Shown here in pieces: positions 27,838 through 36,356 of a stretch of 64,000 nt of DNA. Numbering within the stretch: the stretch's first letter is position 1; every line of letters starts with the position of its first letter. The position numbers were made by a program, and so were the translations under genes. Under the pieces are notes generated by a model, which did no database searches, had not been told where the DNA came from, and worked only from the letters and a program-made list of their open reading frames with translations. The stretch is from JAFMDF01 sp965222705. Lineage in GTDB: Bacteria > Bacteroidota > Bacteroidia > Chitinophagales > Saprospiraceae. The stretch covers positions 1-64,000 of the forward strand of contig CBDCUO010000043.1 in the NCBI GenBank assembly GCA_965222705.1, written 5' to 3'.

Positions 27838-28155
27838 ATGGCATTTTCACAAGACTATCTCGATTTTGTACTCGATCAATTCGAAGAATTTGGAGAAGTG
27901 AGCTACAAAAAAATGTTTGGAGGGGTAGGTTTTTATAGGGAAGGATTGATGTTTGGCGGCATCATGGGCGGAACCTTACACCTCAAAGTGGATCCCGAAT
28001 TTGAAGAAAGAAGGGTCGGTTTTTTTCATGACAAAAAGAAAAAAGCAATGCCCTCTTATATAGAAGTCCCCGCAGATATAGTGGAAAACAGGACGGAATT
28101 GGCAAAATGGGCAGCAAAAGCACTAGCAGCAGCTAAACGAACAAAGAAAAAATAA
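27838..28155 (+). CDS. TfoX N-terminal domain protein
   Basis: This 105-residue protein matches the TfoX/Sxy N-terminal domain across its length: an early helix, then YKKMFGGVGFYREGLMFGGI (about 22-41), LHLKVDP, and a C-terminal lysine-rich helix with WAAKALAAAK. In gammaproteobacteria TfoX activates competence genes together with CRP. Stand-alone N-domains in other phyla have no established function. The C-terminal TfoX domain is absent, so this is a single-domain relative and not competence TfoX itself. It sits alone between two minus-strand genes. Confidence 0.85.
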   Translation: MAFSQDYLDFVLDQFEEFGEVSYKKMFGGVGFYREGLMFGGIMGGTLHLKVDPEFEERRVGFFHDKKKKAMPSYIEVPADIVENRTELAKWAAKALAAAKRTKKK

Positions 28156-28234
28156 ACAGGAGTCATACCGAATTTTGGGTCCAGATAACAAAGAGGCAAC
28201 TGGAGACGACCAAGCACAAACGAAAAGTTCTGCA

Positions 28235-31200
28235 TCAAGTCTCCTCTATTCCAATCCCCAAATCCGTCACTTGATAAATACGCATCCCTTCATTCCATAA
28301 ATAGGCATCGCCTATAATCGCCAACTGCGCCCTGCGCTTTTCGATGGTTTTGATATGCACTTCGAGGTGCATTTTCGCAGGTTTCCATAAGATTTGACCG
28401 CGATATTTCCAGACTGTTTTGTGATTTTTTAGTTGAACAAATTTGGGCGATTGGAAATGTTCACCCAAATTTTGTTGTAGGGCAAATACCTGCATTGCTT
28501 GCAAAATCGCCTCTATGCCCAAAGACCCTGGCATCACGGGGTCTTGGTAAAAATGGCAAGTAAAAAACCAATCGTATTTTTTGACAAATTTGGTGGCGTG
28601 AATATACCCTTTGCCATACTGACCACTATTTTTAGCAATGATTAATGTATTTAGTAAATTTAATTGGTCGCTTGCTAATCGGTAATGGGGTTTATCAGCA
28701 GGGGCTTTAAATAATTTCATTTTGCCATACAGCGAATCCAACTTGATTTGCATATAATCCTGCGCAGTCAACCCTTCAGACACATACCAAGCAGGAAAGT
28801 CTTTACCATTATCCAAACCCACTTGAGAAGCCAAAGCCTCATCCGGAAAAAACCCAAAAGAAGATTTGCCCCTATAAAACACTTGGCCTTCCACCGAACA
28901 TTCAAAAATATAATTTTGCAAAATCGTGCCACCCAAAGCAACAGACGATACTAAAATAGCTTTATTGGCAATGGTTTTCCCTCTAAAATCAGTTCCAGCA
29001 GGCAAATCAAACATCTCTCCTTCTCCGTCTAAGTTCCTAAAATACAGGTTTTTATTAGGAAACTTAAGGGTGCTTCCCAAATACGCACCTAATAGTCCAC
29101 AAGGTTGCAGGGCAATCTCCATTAAGATCGAATAGGGCATCGTTACTGCTGAGTTTTGCTCATAATACCAGGCATTTTCTGGCACATCGTATTCTGCATA
29201 ACAAGTGGATGGCTTTTTGAAATTATGGCGTTCTCCGTCAATTTTTATAATTCTAGAAATGACTTGTAGATCCGTATTCGGTTGTCGAGAAACCGTTCTG
29301 CTGTCATATATCGCAAACTCCTGTCCAAAGCATTTCGACAAATTATCCAGCGCAAAAGTGGTAATATCCACCTCATTTAACAATGCTCCTTTGGAACGGG
29401 AAGAAGTGATAATTCCTACCTCTTTTTCCAGGTATTTTGGGTTGTCTTTTTCTCTTAATTGTAAGCCTAAATTTTCAAAATGAACCGTTACTATTCCATT
29501 AGAAATAATCTCCAAATCGCCAATTACATAAGGATTGGGAATCAAGCCAATTTCCTTAATCTCCAGTTTATAAATCAACTTAGTGTCTTTACGTGGCACG
29601 ACCTGTTTGCGGCATCTTACCTTTTGCGGCAAGTCAAAGACAGGTTGGTAGCGCGCATCTTTTACCAGGCGTTGCAAGCCCAAATAGAGCATAAAAAAGC
29701 GCAATAAGTTGCCGCCGCCTTCTGCTTGTAGCGACCCAGCCAAGACCTCATCATCTCTAAAATGGCAAGGAAAATACCAGTCGTCTGGGTGTAAATCTTT
29801 TTCCGCTTCAATAAACCCCAAGCCATAAGCCCCACCGGGCACTTCTACTTTGGTGATGCGGTCAATCATTAAAATTTTCTCCGGTGGCAAGCGCAAAGAA
29901 GGATTTCTACCATTTAAAAAATAGCCTTCCTCCTCAAAACATTTTTCAAAATCACCTTGAATCAAATGACGTAAATCTTCGATGTCAAAAGCTGTTTTTT
30001 CTGTTTTCAAAAGTGGGGTAAATTGTTGTTTTTTCGCATTTTTACGAGCAGCAACTTCCGTATCGGTATAAACTACTCCTGCTCCACTTTCCAGTTCTTC
30101 GTCGGTAAAAAAGCCAGCGCAACCGCCGTCCATTTTTAGCACTAAACGGTCTAGCACATAACAACGATAACTAAAGAAAAACAGCAAATTGTCCCCATTT
30201 CTCACAAAAGAATTAATGGAAATATCATAGCGTAAAGTCTGCCCCTCGAAGGGCAAATCATCTACAAAAGTCAAGGTACAATCCAGCAAGCGATACACTA
30301 AATTGCCTTTATTTTGAAAATCAATACCCAAATAGGCGATCAACAATAAATCACATTGCCCCGATTCTACCGACACGGCCCAGGGGATTTGTCGGTCAGT
30401 CGTAAACCATGCACCATGCGGAATATCATACTCCGTTTGCATCGTAGATGGCTTGAATTCGCCCATTTCCGCTTTTAAACCCGTCACTCGACTTACCAAT
30501 AAATAGGGGTGTTTGGGCAACATTACTCGCCTCTTGTAAGTGTCAATAATGGCATATTCTGCCCCAAATACTTTGGCAATTTTTCCATTGGCAAATTCCT
30601 CCAAATCTTCTTGAGTAAAGATGATTTCTTTGCCCTTGAGGTGTTCACCTGTGGAGAAGTTGTGGGTCGGTAGTCCATTTTCGGCCAGTTGCCGGTTGTC
30701 GGTTACGGACGGGGAATCTTTTATCGTAGTATTTGAATTTGGATGTTTACTCATCAATCTAGAATTATTTTTTATAGAACTTAGTTTAGGAGCTGCATCA
30801 CCCAAACTGGCAACCGGCAACCGATAATTGGCAAACACCTTTTTCATTTCTACACTCAATAAGCTATCAAAAATCCGCTTTCCTCCCACTTTTATTTTTT
30901 TCAAAAACTGCCTTTGTTGAGGAACATTGGTGGCATTTTCATACAAATAAGAGGCATCCAAATTGACTCCATGACTTAGCAATTGCGCCAATAATTCTGT
31001 AATTGCTTGCGCATCCGATTTGCCTTTATAGTCTATGCTTGCTGCCAAATGCTCTTTATCTTTTAAAATCTCCTGTATCCATCCGGTACAAGTGGCATTG
31101 GCACCAACTTCTATAAAAATCCTGCCTCCTTCCTCATAGATAGCATTTACAGTCTTCGGAAAATTGACGGATTTTACACATACTTGCGTAGAATTTTCAG

Positions 31201-34200
31201 CAATTTTTTGGCTATTTAATGGAATTTTCTTTTGAGTAATACCAGAATAAAATTCAATATTAGGTTTTTCCTGCAAAGGAAAATGATGCATCTTTAATAA
31301 GCCTTCCCGTTCTTTTTTACAAAAATCGTGATGTATGATATTTTGAAAAGGAATTTCAATACTCGGACAATTTAGCTGTTGAACAATCGCTTGACAAGCC
31401 TTTTTATCGCCAGAAATAATGACTTCTTTTGGCGTATTAATAAAGGTTAAATGCACTTTTTCTTCTTGTGCCACCAATTTTTCAACTGCTTCTCTTTTTG
31501 CTAAAATGACAAGGCTTACCCAACGTTTTTTTGCCTCTTTGGGCGTGATTTTCCAATGTTCTGCCAGCAATTCTAAATTTCCAGCAAAGCGATTTTTAAA
31601 AATGGGTGAACTTCTAAATTCTTTAGTTTCATCGGCACTCCAAACCCCCATTGAATACCACATACTACTGCATTCGCCCATGCTGTATCCGAAAGCCACT
31701 TGCGGTTCAAGTTTAAAAATTTTTCTTAAAATATGGGTATAAGCCGCCGAAAAGAATACGCCCGATGACATCATAGCAATGGTATCCTGATAAATATTCA
31801 GCGCATTTTCACCTTCTGTTTTTGAGTATAAATATTTGGAATTAATATACGTGTCCAAATCGGGTTTTAAATCGCCAAAATGGACATATAATTTTGGGAA
31901 TAATTGAAAAAGGTCTTGCCCCAAACCTTGATAAGCCGTTGCTGACCCTGGATAAACAAAGGCAATTCTGCCTTTTTGACCTAGTGGATTGGGGGTGAAA
32001 TAGCTCCCATTGGGTGTTTTTAGTGCTTTATTATTTCTAAAAGCGACGGGCAGGGCTTTCTTGAAAAAGTTGATTTCGCCAGTTAATGTCTTTTTAGTTA
32101 GAGCGATTAGAGCGATACGATATTGTCCCGCTCTTTGATTTGCTTTGATATAAAACTGATGGGCTAATCCAGCTAAATCTGCCTGACTTTCCAGGGCAAT
32201 TTCCAAAGTAGCTAATTGTTGGTTTAATGCTTTTTCATTATCGCCCTTTAGCAAAAATAATTTTTTGGAGAAGGGTGCTTTTTCAGGCAAAGAGTTTTCT
32301 GACTCCGATAATTGAATATGAATATTTTGTCCATTACTGACAATTGCCTTGCGAATTCTACTTTCTCTTGTTAACCACGGAACTGCACTATCCGAAGTAT
32401 ATGGCAAAAATCGTTGGTGCAAGGATAAAGCTATTTTAATCAAACTGGCAATACCGGAGGCGGCACAAGTATTACCAATATTTGCAGTTACGCTACCAAT
32501 TACAACTGTTTTATTACTACTATCAGGAATAGGCATTCTGGGCTTAGTCTGTTCCAAAAGACCAATACCAGCAGGAATATCCTTTTTAAATCCATCAATT
32601 ACTGCATAAATTTTATCTTCTTTTGCGTTTTCCTTTCGTTTTAATACAACTGCCCCTGCCCCTTCTCCAAGCAACTCTCTCCCCGCTGTTTGCTGGCGCA
32701 AAAGGGTATTTTCCAAACCTCCTGCAAAGTCAACACCACCAATAACTACGGCTTCTACTTCTCCCAAAATCAGCATATTTTGAGCGATTTCTAATGCTTT
32801 AAGCACGGAATCATCTCCACAGGAAACCGTAAAAGCGGGTCCATTAAAATCCCACAAAGCCGCAATACGGCTCGCCATAATATTACCCACGAAACTGGTG
32901 TGTTGGCTAGGTGTTTGGGAACCTTCTCGGTGATAAACAGCCTTTTTGCAATGTGCTTCCAAATAATTTAACTTTTCTTCTGACAATTCAATTCCACTAT
33001 TTTTTAAAGCCATTTCTAACTGCCAGGTCATATCCCAGCGCGCCAGATAATGGTGAATTGCCAATTCGGATTCCATTGCGATCAAGACTGCTACATTTTG
33101 ACTTTCTGATAAACCAGCATCTTTTATTGCATTGTCTGCTACTTTTAGGATGAGTGCCTGTTGTGGTTCCAGGGTTTCGGCTTCTCGTGGTTGAATTTTA
33201 TAGCGCAGCAAGTCAATTTCAAAGTCTTCGATATATGCCCCCTGTGGTGCTTTGCCCTCTATAAAACCATATTCTTTCAACAGTTTTTCATTGGCATCAA
33301 AACCTTTCCAACGCCCTTTAGGGAGTACTCGAAAATACGATTTACCCCTATAAATGGTCTGATAAAAATCCGCCAAATTGGTACAGTCGCCAAAGTGAGC
33401 GTCCATACCAATAATGGCTAATTGTTCATTGCTGGTTACCAATTGTTGATTGTCGGTTGCCTTAATGCTAGGACTGGTAACCGGCGGTTGGTAACTGGTA
33501 ACGAGCATATGTGCATTCGTTCCCCCAAAACCAAAGGAATTAATACCCGCCTGCCGATTTTTGCCTTTCCACTTGGTAGGTTTTAAAATCATTTGCTCTC
33601 TGCCTATCCAGTTGTTTTCAGCATGGATGGCATTTTTTAAGTTGATATTGGGGGGAATAATCTTTTTTTCCAGTGCCAATAGCACCTTAAGCAAGCCCGT
33701 CATGCCTGCTGCGGTCAGTAAATGCCCCATATTGGATTTGACGGAGCCTAAAAGTGGCTTTGCATTGTGTTGTTTAAAAAAATCAGCAATTGAATTGAGC
33801 TCGGTTATGTCTCCAAGAGGCGTACCCGTAGCATGACATTCTAAATAAGAAGTATTTTGTGGCAAAATATCTGTTGAGTTATAGGCACGCTCAAAGGCCA
33901 ATTTTTGTCCTTTGGGATTGGGGCTTAATAAAAACTTGCCACGCCCGTCATTAGATAAGCCAATGCCGCCAATCAAGCCTAGAATTTTATCCCCGTCTCG
34001 TTGAGCCTCTTCCAAACGCTTTAACACGACCATGCCTGCCCCTTCAGAAGACACCAAGCCTGCCGAGTTTTTGTCCAATGGCACGAATTGCTCCCCATGC
34101 GGCGCGTAGGCATGAAAAATGGAAAAACCCATATGAATAAACAGTTGGTCAGAAGCGCAAACTGCCCCTGCCAACATCATGCCTGCCTTCCCCAAAATCA

Positions 34201-34831
34201 ACTCATCACAAGCCAATTTAATCGCATATAACGAAGTCGCACAAGCGGCATCCAAAGCATAATGCGTGCCGCCCAACTGCAAAGCTTCTGCTACCATCTG
34301 CGAAGGTGTATAATCAATAATGCCCCCTTCGAGCTTTGGGGGAATATGGTTGGGGATTGCAAAATTTTTGTCTTTAAATAATTCCTGAAGTGCTTGCTGT
34401 ATTGTTTCAGTATAAACAGAAGCTAACTTCTTATGAGACGTGCCTGTCGGAAAGGATAAATTCCCTAAAATGACTCCACATTTTTTTAATACTTCTTTTT
34501 TATTAAAATAACCGGCGTGTTCTAATGCCTCTTTAGCAACATAAATGGACCACTGGTATAATTTGTCTTGTGCGCTCAAAAAATCAGCAGACAAAGCATA
34601 GCCTTTTGGGTCAAATTTAAAGTCTCGAATATAACCACCTCTTAGAGAATAGGTCTTATCTATTACGCCTTTGCCTCGCTGGTAAAATCGCCTCGGAGCC
34701 GTACCAAAGTCTTCCTCCGTTGCCATGCGGAGGAGGTCTTTTTCTTGCATCAGGTTTTCCCAGAATTGTTCGTTGGTGGACGAACCAGGGAAGAGTCCGG
34801 ACATGCCGATGATGGCTATTTTATTTGTCAT
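28235..34831 (-). CDS. PUFA/polyketide synthase subunit, KS-CLF-AT-DH-DH
   Basis: This large type I fatty-acid/polyketide synthase of 2198 residues resembles PfaC with an inserted acyltransferase. Domains: KS at 1-445 with Cys197 (DAACATS), His333 (HATGT) and His370 (NMGH); a second, degenerate KS or chain-length factor at about 471-845, which keeps Cys671 but has IGN where the second His should be; an acyltransferase at about 952-1300 with Ser1050 in GYSMG; and two FabA-type hotdog dehydratase regions at about 1400-1830 (His1690, FPCHFRDDE) and 1840-2190 (CHFYQDPVMPGSL). No ACP, KR or ER is visible, so the partner PfaA-like and PfaD-like proteins must be elsewhere. The likely product is a long-chain PUFA such as arachidonic acid (inferred from Saprospira relatives). 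The ATG at 34831 is chosen because the conserved KS start follows at once and the -7 element lies between it and the upstream ATG at 34915. Confidence 0.85.
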   Translation of the reverse strand: MTNKIAIIGMSGLFPGSSTNEQFWENLMQEKDLLRMATEEDFGTAPRRFYQRGKGVIDKTYSLRGGYIRDFKFDPKGYALSADFLSAQDKLYQWSIYVAKEALEHAGYFNKKEVLKKCGVILGNLSFPTGTSHKKLASVYTETIQQALQELFKDKNFAIPNHIPPKLEGGIIDYTPSQMVAEALQLGGTHYALDAACATSLYAIKLACDELILGKAGMMLAGAVCASDQLFIHMGFSIFHAYAPHGEQFVPLDKNSAGLVSSEGAGMVVLKRLEEAQRDGDKILGLIGGIGLSNDGRGKFLLSPNPKGQKLAFERAYNSTDILPQNTSYLECHATGTPLGDITELNSIADFFKQHNAKPLLGSVKSNMGHLLTAAGMTGLLKVLLALEKKIIPPNINLKNAIHAENNWIGREQMILKPTKWKGKNRQAGINSFGFGGTNAHMLVTSYQPPVTSPSIKATDNQQLVTSNEQLAIIGMDAHFGDCTNLADFYQTIYRGKSYFRVLPKGRWKGFDANEKLLKEYGFIEGKAPQGAYIEDFEIDLLRYKIQPREAETLEPQQALILKVADNAIKDAGLSESQNVAVLIAMESELAIHHYLARWDMTWQLEMALKNSGIELSEEKLNYLEAHCKKAVYHREGSQTPSQHTSFVGNIMASRIAALWDFNGPAFTVSCGDDSVLKALEIAQNMLILGEVEAVVIGGVDFAGGLENTLLRQQTAGRELLGEGAGAVVLKRKENAKEDKIYAVIDGFKKDIPAGIGLLEQTKPRMPIPDSSNKTVVIGSVTANIGNTCAASGIASLIKIALSLHQRFLPYTSDSAVPWLTRESRIRKAIVSNGQNIHIQLSESENSLPEKAPFSKKLFLLKGDNEKALNQQLATLEIALESQADLAGLAHQFYIKANQRAGQYRIALIALTKKTLTGEINFFKKALPVAFRNNKALKTPNGSYFTPNPLGQKGRIAFVYPGSATAYQGLGQDLFQLFPKLYVHFGDLKPDLDTYINSKYLYSKTEGENALNIYQDTIAMMSSGVFFSAAYTHILRKIFKLEPQVAFGYSMGECSSMWYSMGVWSADETKEFRSSPIFKNRFAGNLELLAEHWKITPKEAKKRWVSLVILAKREAVEKLVAQEEKVHLTFINTPKEVIISGDKKACQAIVQQLNCPSIEIPFQNIIHHDFCKKEREGLLKMHHFPLQEKPNIEFYSGITQKKIPLNSQKIAENSTQVCVKSVNFPKTVNAIYEEGGRIFIEVGANATCTGWIQEILKDKEHLAASIDYKGKSDAQAITELLAQLLSHGVNLDASYLYENATNVPQQRQFLKKIKVGGKRIFDSLLSVEMKKVFANYRLPVASLGDAAPKLSSIKNNSRLMSKHPNSNTTIKDSPSVTDNRQLAENGLPTHNFSTGEHLKGKEIIFTQEDLEEFANGKIAKVFGAEYAIIDTYKRRVMLPKHPYLLVSRVTGLKAEMGEFKPSTMQTEYDIPHGAWFTTDRQIPWAVSVESGQCDLLLIAYLGIDFQNKGNLVYRLLDCTLTFVDDLPFEGQTLRYDISINSFVRNGDNLLFFFSYRCYVLDRLVLKMDGGCAGFFTDEELESGAGVVYTDTEVAARKNAKKQQFTPLLKTEKTAFDIEDLRHLIQGDFEKCFEEEGYFLNGRNPSLRLPPEKILMIDRITKVEVPGGAYGLGFIEAEKDLHPDDWYFPCHFRDDEVLAGSLQAEGGGNLLRFFMLYLGLQRLVKDARYQPVFDLPQKVRCRKQVVPRKDTKLIYKLEIKEIGLIPNPYVIGDLEIISNGIVTVHFENLGLQLREKDNPKYLEKEVGIITSSRSKGALLNEVDITTFALDNLSKCFGQEFAIYDSRTVSRQPNTDLQVISRIIKIDGERHNFKKPSTCYAEYDVPENAWYYEQNSAVTMPYSILMEIALQPCGLLGAYLGSTLKFPNKNLYFRNLDGEGEMFDLPAGTDFRGKTIANKAILVSSVALGGTILQNYIFECSVEGQVFYRGKSSFGFFPDEALASQVGLDNGKDFPAWYVSEGLTAQDYMQIKLDSLYGKMKLFKAPADKPHYRLASDQLNLLNTLIIAKNSGQYGKGYIHATKFVKKYDWFFTCHFYQDPVMPGSLGIEAILQAMQVFALQQNLGEHFQSPKFVQLKNHKTVWKYRGQILWKPAKMHLEVHIKTIEKRRAQLAIIGDAYLWNEGMRIYQVTDLGIGIEET
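30681..30835. repeat. GGTTGCC-type short repeats in the AT-DH1 linker
   Basis: Two short stretches (about 30681-30710 and 30804-30835) share the words gttgccggttg and ccggcaaccg in opposite orientation. They encode the linker peptides VTDNRQLA and NYRLPVASL between the acyltransferase and the first dehydratase. Base composition differs from the flanking domain sequence, which suggests an inserted repeat family. Confidence 0.5.
33430..33512. repeat. GGTTAC/GGTTG-type short repeats in the KS-CLF linker
   Basis: The segment contains repeated words (ctggttacc, gtcggttgcc, actggtaacc, cggttggtaac, actggtaac) in both orientations. It encodes the linker between the first KS and the CLF (SYQPPVTSP ... 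TDNQQLVTSNEQLA). The encoded peptide resembles the VTDNRQLA linker further along the same protein, as expected if both arose from one short repeat family inserted in frame. Confidence 0.5.
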
Positions 34832-34867
34832 ATATTTTTGAGTTACTTGGGGCTTACTTATGAATAG

Positions 34868-34875
34868 CAAAGGTA
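34868..34875 (-). promoter_or_regulatory. TAnnTTTG -7 element of the PUFA synthase gene
   Basis: On the minus strand TACCTTTG matches the -7 consensus exactly, 36 bases before the ATG at 34831. A start site about seven bases on leaves a leader of about 30 nt and rules out the upstream ATG at 34915. No clear -33 TTG is present. Confidence 0.5.
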
Positions 34876-34978
34876 CGAAGTTATGGGCTATTCTCTGTTT
34901 AACTGCTACAAACAACCATTCCTAGAAAAAACACTAAAGCTTTCTTTTTCTACACACTGCAATTAGAGTAAAACAAAA

Positions 34979-35006
34979 GCCCCGAAGCAATTAATTGCCT
35001 CAGGGC
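34979..35006 (-). terminator. Intrinsic terminator for the coiled-coil gene
   Basis: Arms 34979-34992 and 34993-35006 form a 14-bp stem. Both imperfect positions become G-U pairs only on the minus strand, and there the hairpin is followed by TTTTGTTTT. It therefore ends leftward transcription from the gene at 35223-35897. Confidence 0.75.
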
Positions 35007-35045
35007 CATGTTGTGGATTGAATTAGGCTACATTTAATATCTGAT

Positions 35046-35078
35046 TTTATAGACGATAAGCAGTTTATCATCTATAAA
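35046..35078 (-). other. Second hairpin in the 3' region of the coiled-coil gene
   Basis: Arms 35046-35059 and 35065-35078 pair at 13 of 14 positions around a 5-base loop, and the odd pair is G-U on the minus strand. It lies between the stop codon at 35223 and the terminator, so it would be part of the mRNA 3' UTR or of a processed small RNA. The rest of the 34916-35222 spacer shows no gene. Confidence 0.4.
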
Positions 35079-35222
35079 GTTGAGAGTAGATCCAATTTCA
35101 ACCAAAATGGAGGGGTTTTTAATGCGAAGCCAGTTGTAAGAGAGCATTGCCAGGGGAGTATACATTAGCAAAAAGCTCAAAGACTTGTTGGGGGGAGATA
35201 GTATTTTGATCTTTTCGGAAAA

Positions 35223-35897
35223 CTATTTATTGGCAACCTCTTTATACATTTTCAATCGCAATTTTGCCCTTTCCACCTCTGCTTCTTGGGCAACCAATCG
35301 CTGCTTCGTCAAATTGTAAGTAGCATCTACTGTTTCAATCTTATTTTTGGCTTCTGCGATTTTATCTACATACTTCATTATTTCGTTTGTAATTTCATTG
35401 CGTTCCTCTCTTAATTCTTTCAGCTTCTCGGACAAGTTGTTCAGTTCTGCCTCTTGTTTGGCCAGTTCCTCTTCAATCGCCGTTTCAGAAACCCGAAGCG
35501 CCATATCGTTTAACAATTTTTCCGCATAAGGGAAGCGGGTAGCATGCATTTCAGAAGATAGAAAGGCTCCCCCCAGATCAAACCATACCACCAATTCAGC
35601 ATCTGCCCCTCTTTCTTCCACCAAGGCATAAACATCAACTGTGTTGCGACTCATCGCAGCAACATCGGCATTATCTGTGAAAATTTCTCCCGTTTTAGAA
35701 ATTTTCTTGGTTTTGCCACCAAACTCTTTTACAATTCGCATCCATTCTTTTTCAACAGCTGATTTAGAAGATTTTTTTAAACTAACAACTAGTGCATTAT
35801 TTTGCCCTTGACTCATAAACCGCTTCGCTTCTTTCACTTGAGCGTGAATTGTTAAAAATCCCAAAATAAGGGCAATTAATAAAGTAACCTTTTTCAT
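35223..35897 (-). CDS. Exported coiled-coil protein of unknown function
   Basis: This 224-residue protein has a signal peptide (MKKVTLLIALILGFLTIHAQ, cleavage near residue 20), a globular first half, and a long charged coiled coil at about 140-222 with heptad-like Leu/Ile/Ala spacing. I do not recognise a named family. The first half contains an ALVV strand and 'EWMRIVKEFGGKTKK', which could be a small alpha/beta fold. It is probably periplasmic or outer-membrane associated. It is transcribed alone and closed by its own terminator. Confidence 0.75.
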   Translation of the reverse strand: MKKVTLLIALILGFLTIHAQVKEAKRFMSQGQNNALVVSLKKSSKSAVEKEWMRIVKEFGGKTKKISKTGEIFTDNADVAAMSRNTVDVYALVEERGADAELVVWFDLGGAFLSSEMHATRFPYAEKLLNDMALRVSETAIEEELAKQEAELNNLSEKLKELREERNEITNEIMKYVDKIAEAKNKIETVDATYNLTKQRLVAQEAEVERAKLRLKMYKEVANK

Positions 35898-36356
35898 AAC
35901 ACAACATTTTTTTATTTAATAAATGAAGTCCAATCAATCCTAATTGAAACTATAGATTATATTCGCAATAGAAATTTAATAGCCTTTTACTTCATCTGAA
36001 TCAGACGATTAGCCATTAAAAAATGTAAACGGGAACTCACTGATAAGAAGGTCTTCAGACAGGATGGAGGGGGTGTCAAGTTGCTACACGCACAAAGATA
36101 TATTCCATTTTAGACAAAAGAAACTCCGGTCAAGGTGTTAAATAAAAATAGTGTGACAGCGTTGTATTTTATCAATAGTTAAAGATGTAAAGAAGGATTA
36201 GCTAATCCATTCTTTTTCTTACCTTATATTTTATTCTTTTTATGTTGCTTATAGGCTAAAGAAGTTAGAATATTTTTTTTATTTATGTGAAAATCGAAAA
36301 AATTAGCTGTTTTTTGTAAAAGCTGTGACTGATTTTTTAGGTTTAAAATTTGTGCA
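35898..36356 (+). other. Intergenic region with a palindromic hairpin upstream of lpxD
   Basis: The divergent spacer holds no gene. The 14-base palindrome ggattagctaatcc (36195-36208) is extended by AAAGAA/TTCTTT arms to span 36189-36215 with one bulge, and T-rich sequence follows on the plus strand. It lies about 140 bases before the lpxD ATG, so it could be a leader hairpin, a terminator or an operator. TTG at 36314-36316 and TAAAATTTG at 36344-36352 resemble a promoter with one extra spacer base, ending almost at the lpxD ATG. Confidence 0.4.

Noticed and set aside
34832..34915. Longer N-terminus for the PUFA synthase
   Set aside because: The extra 28 residues do not match the KS start, and the -7 element at 34868-34875 lies inside them.
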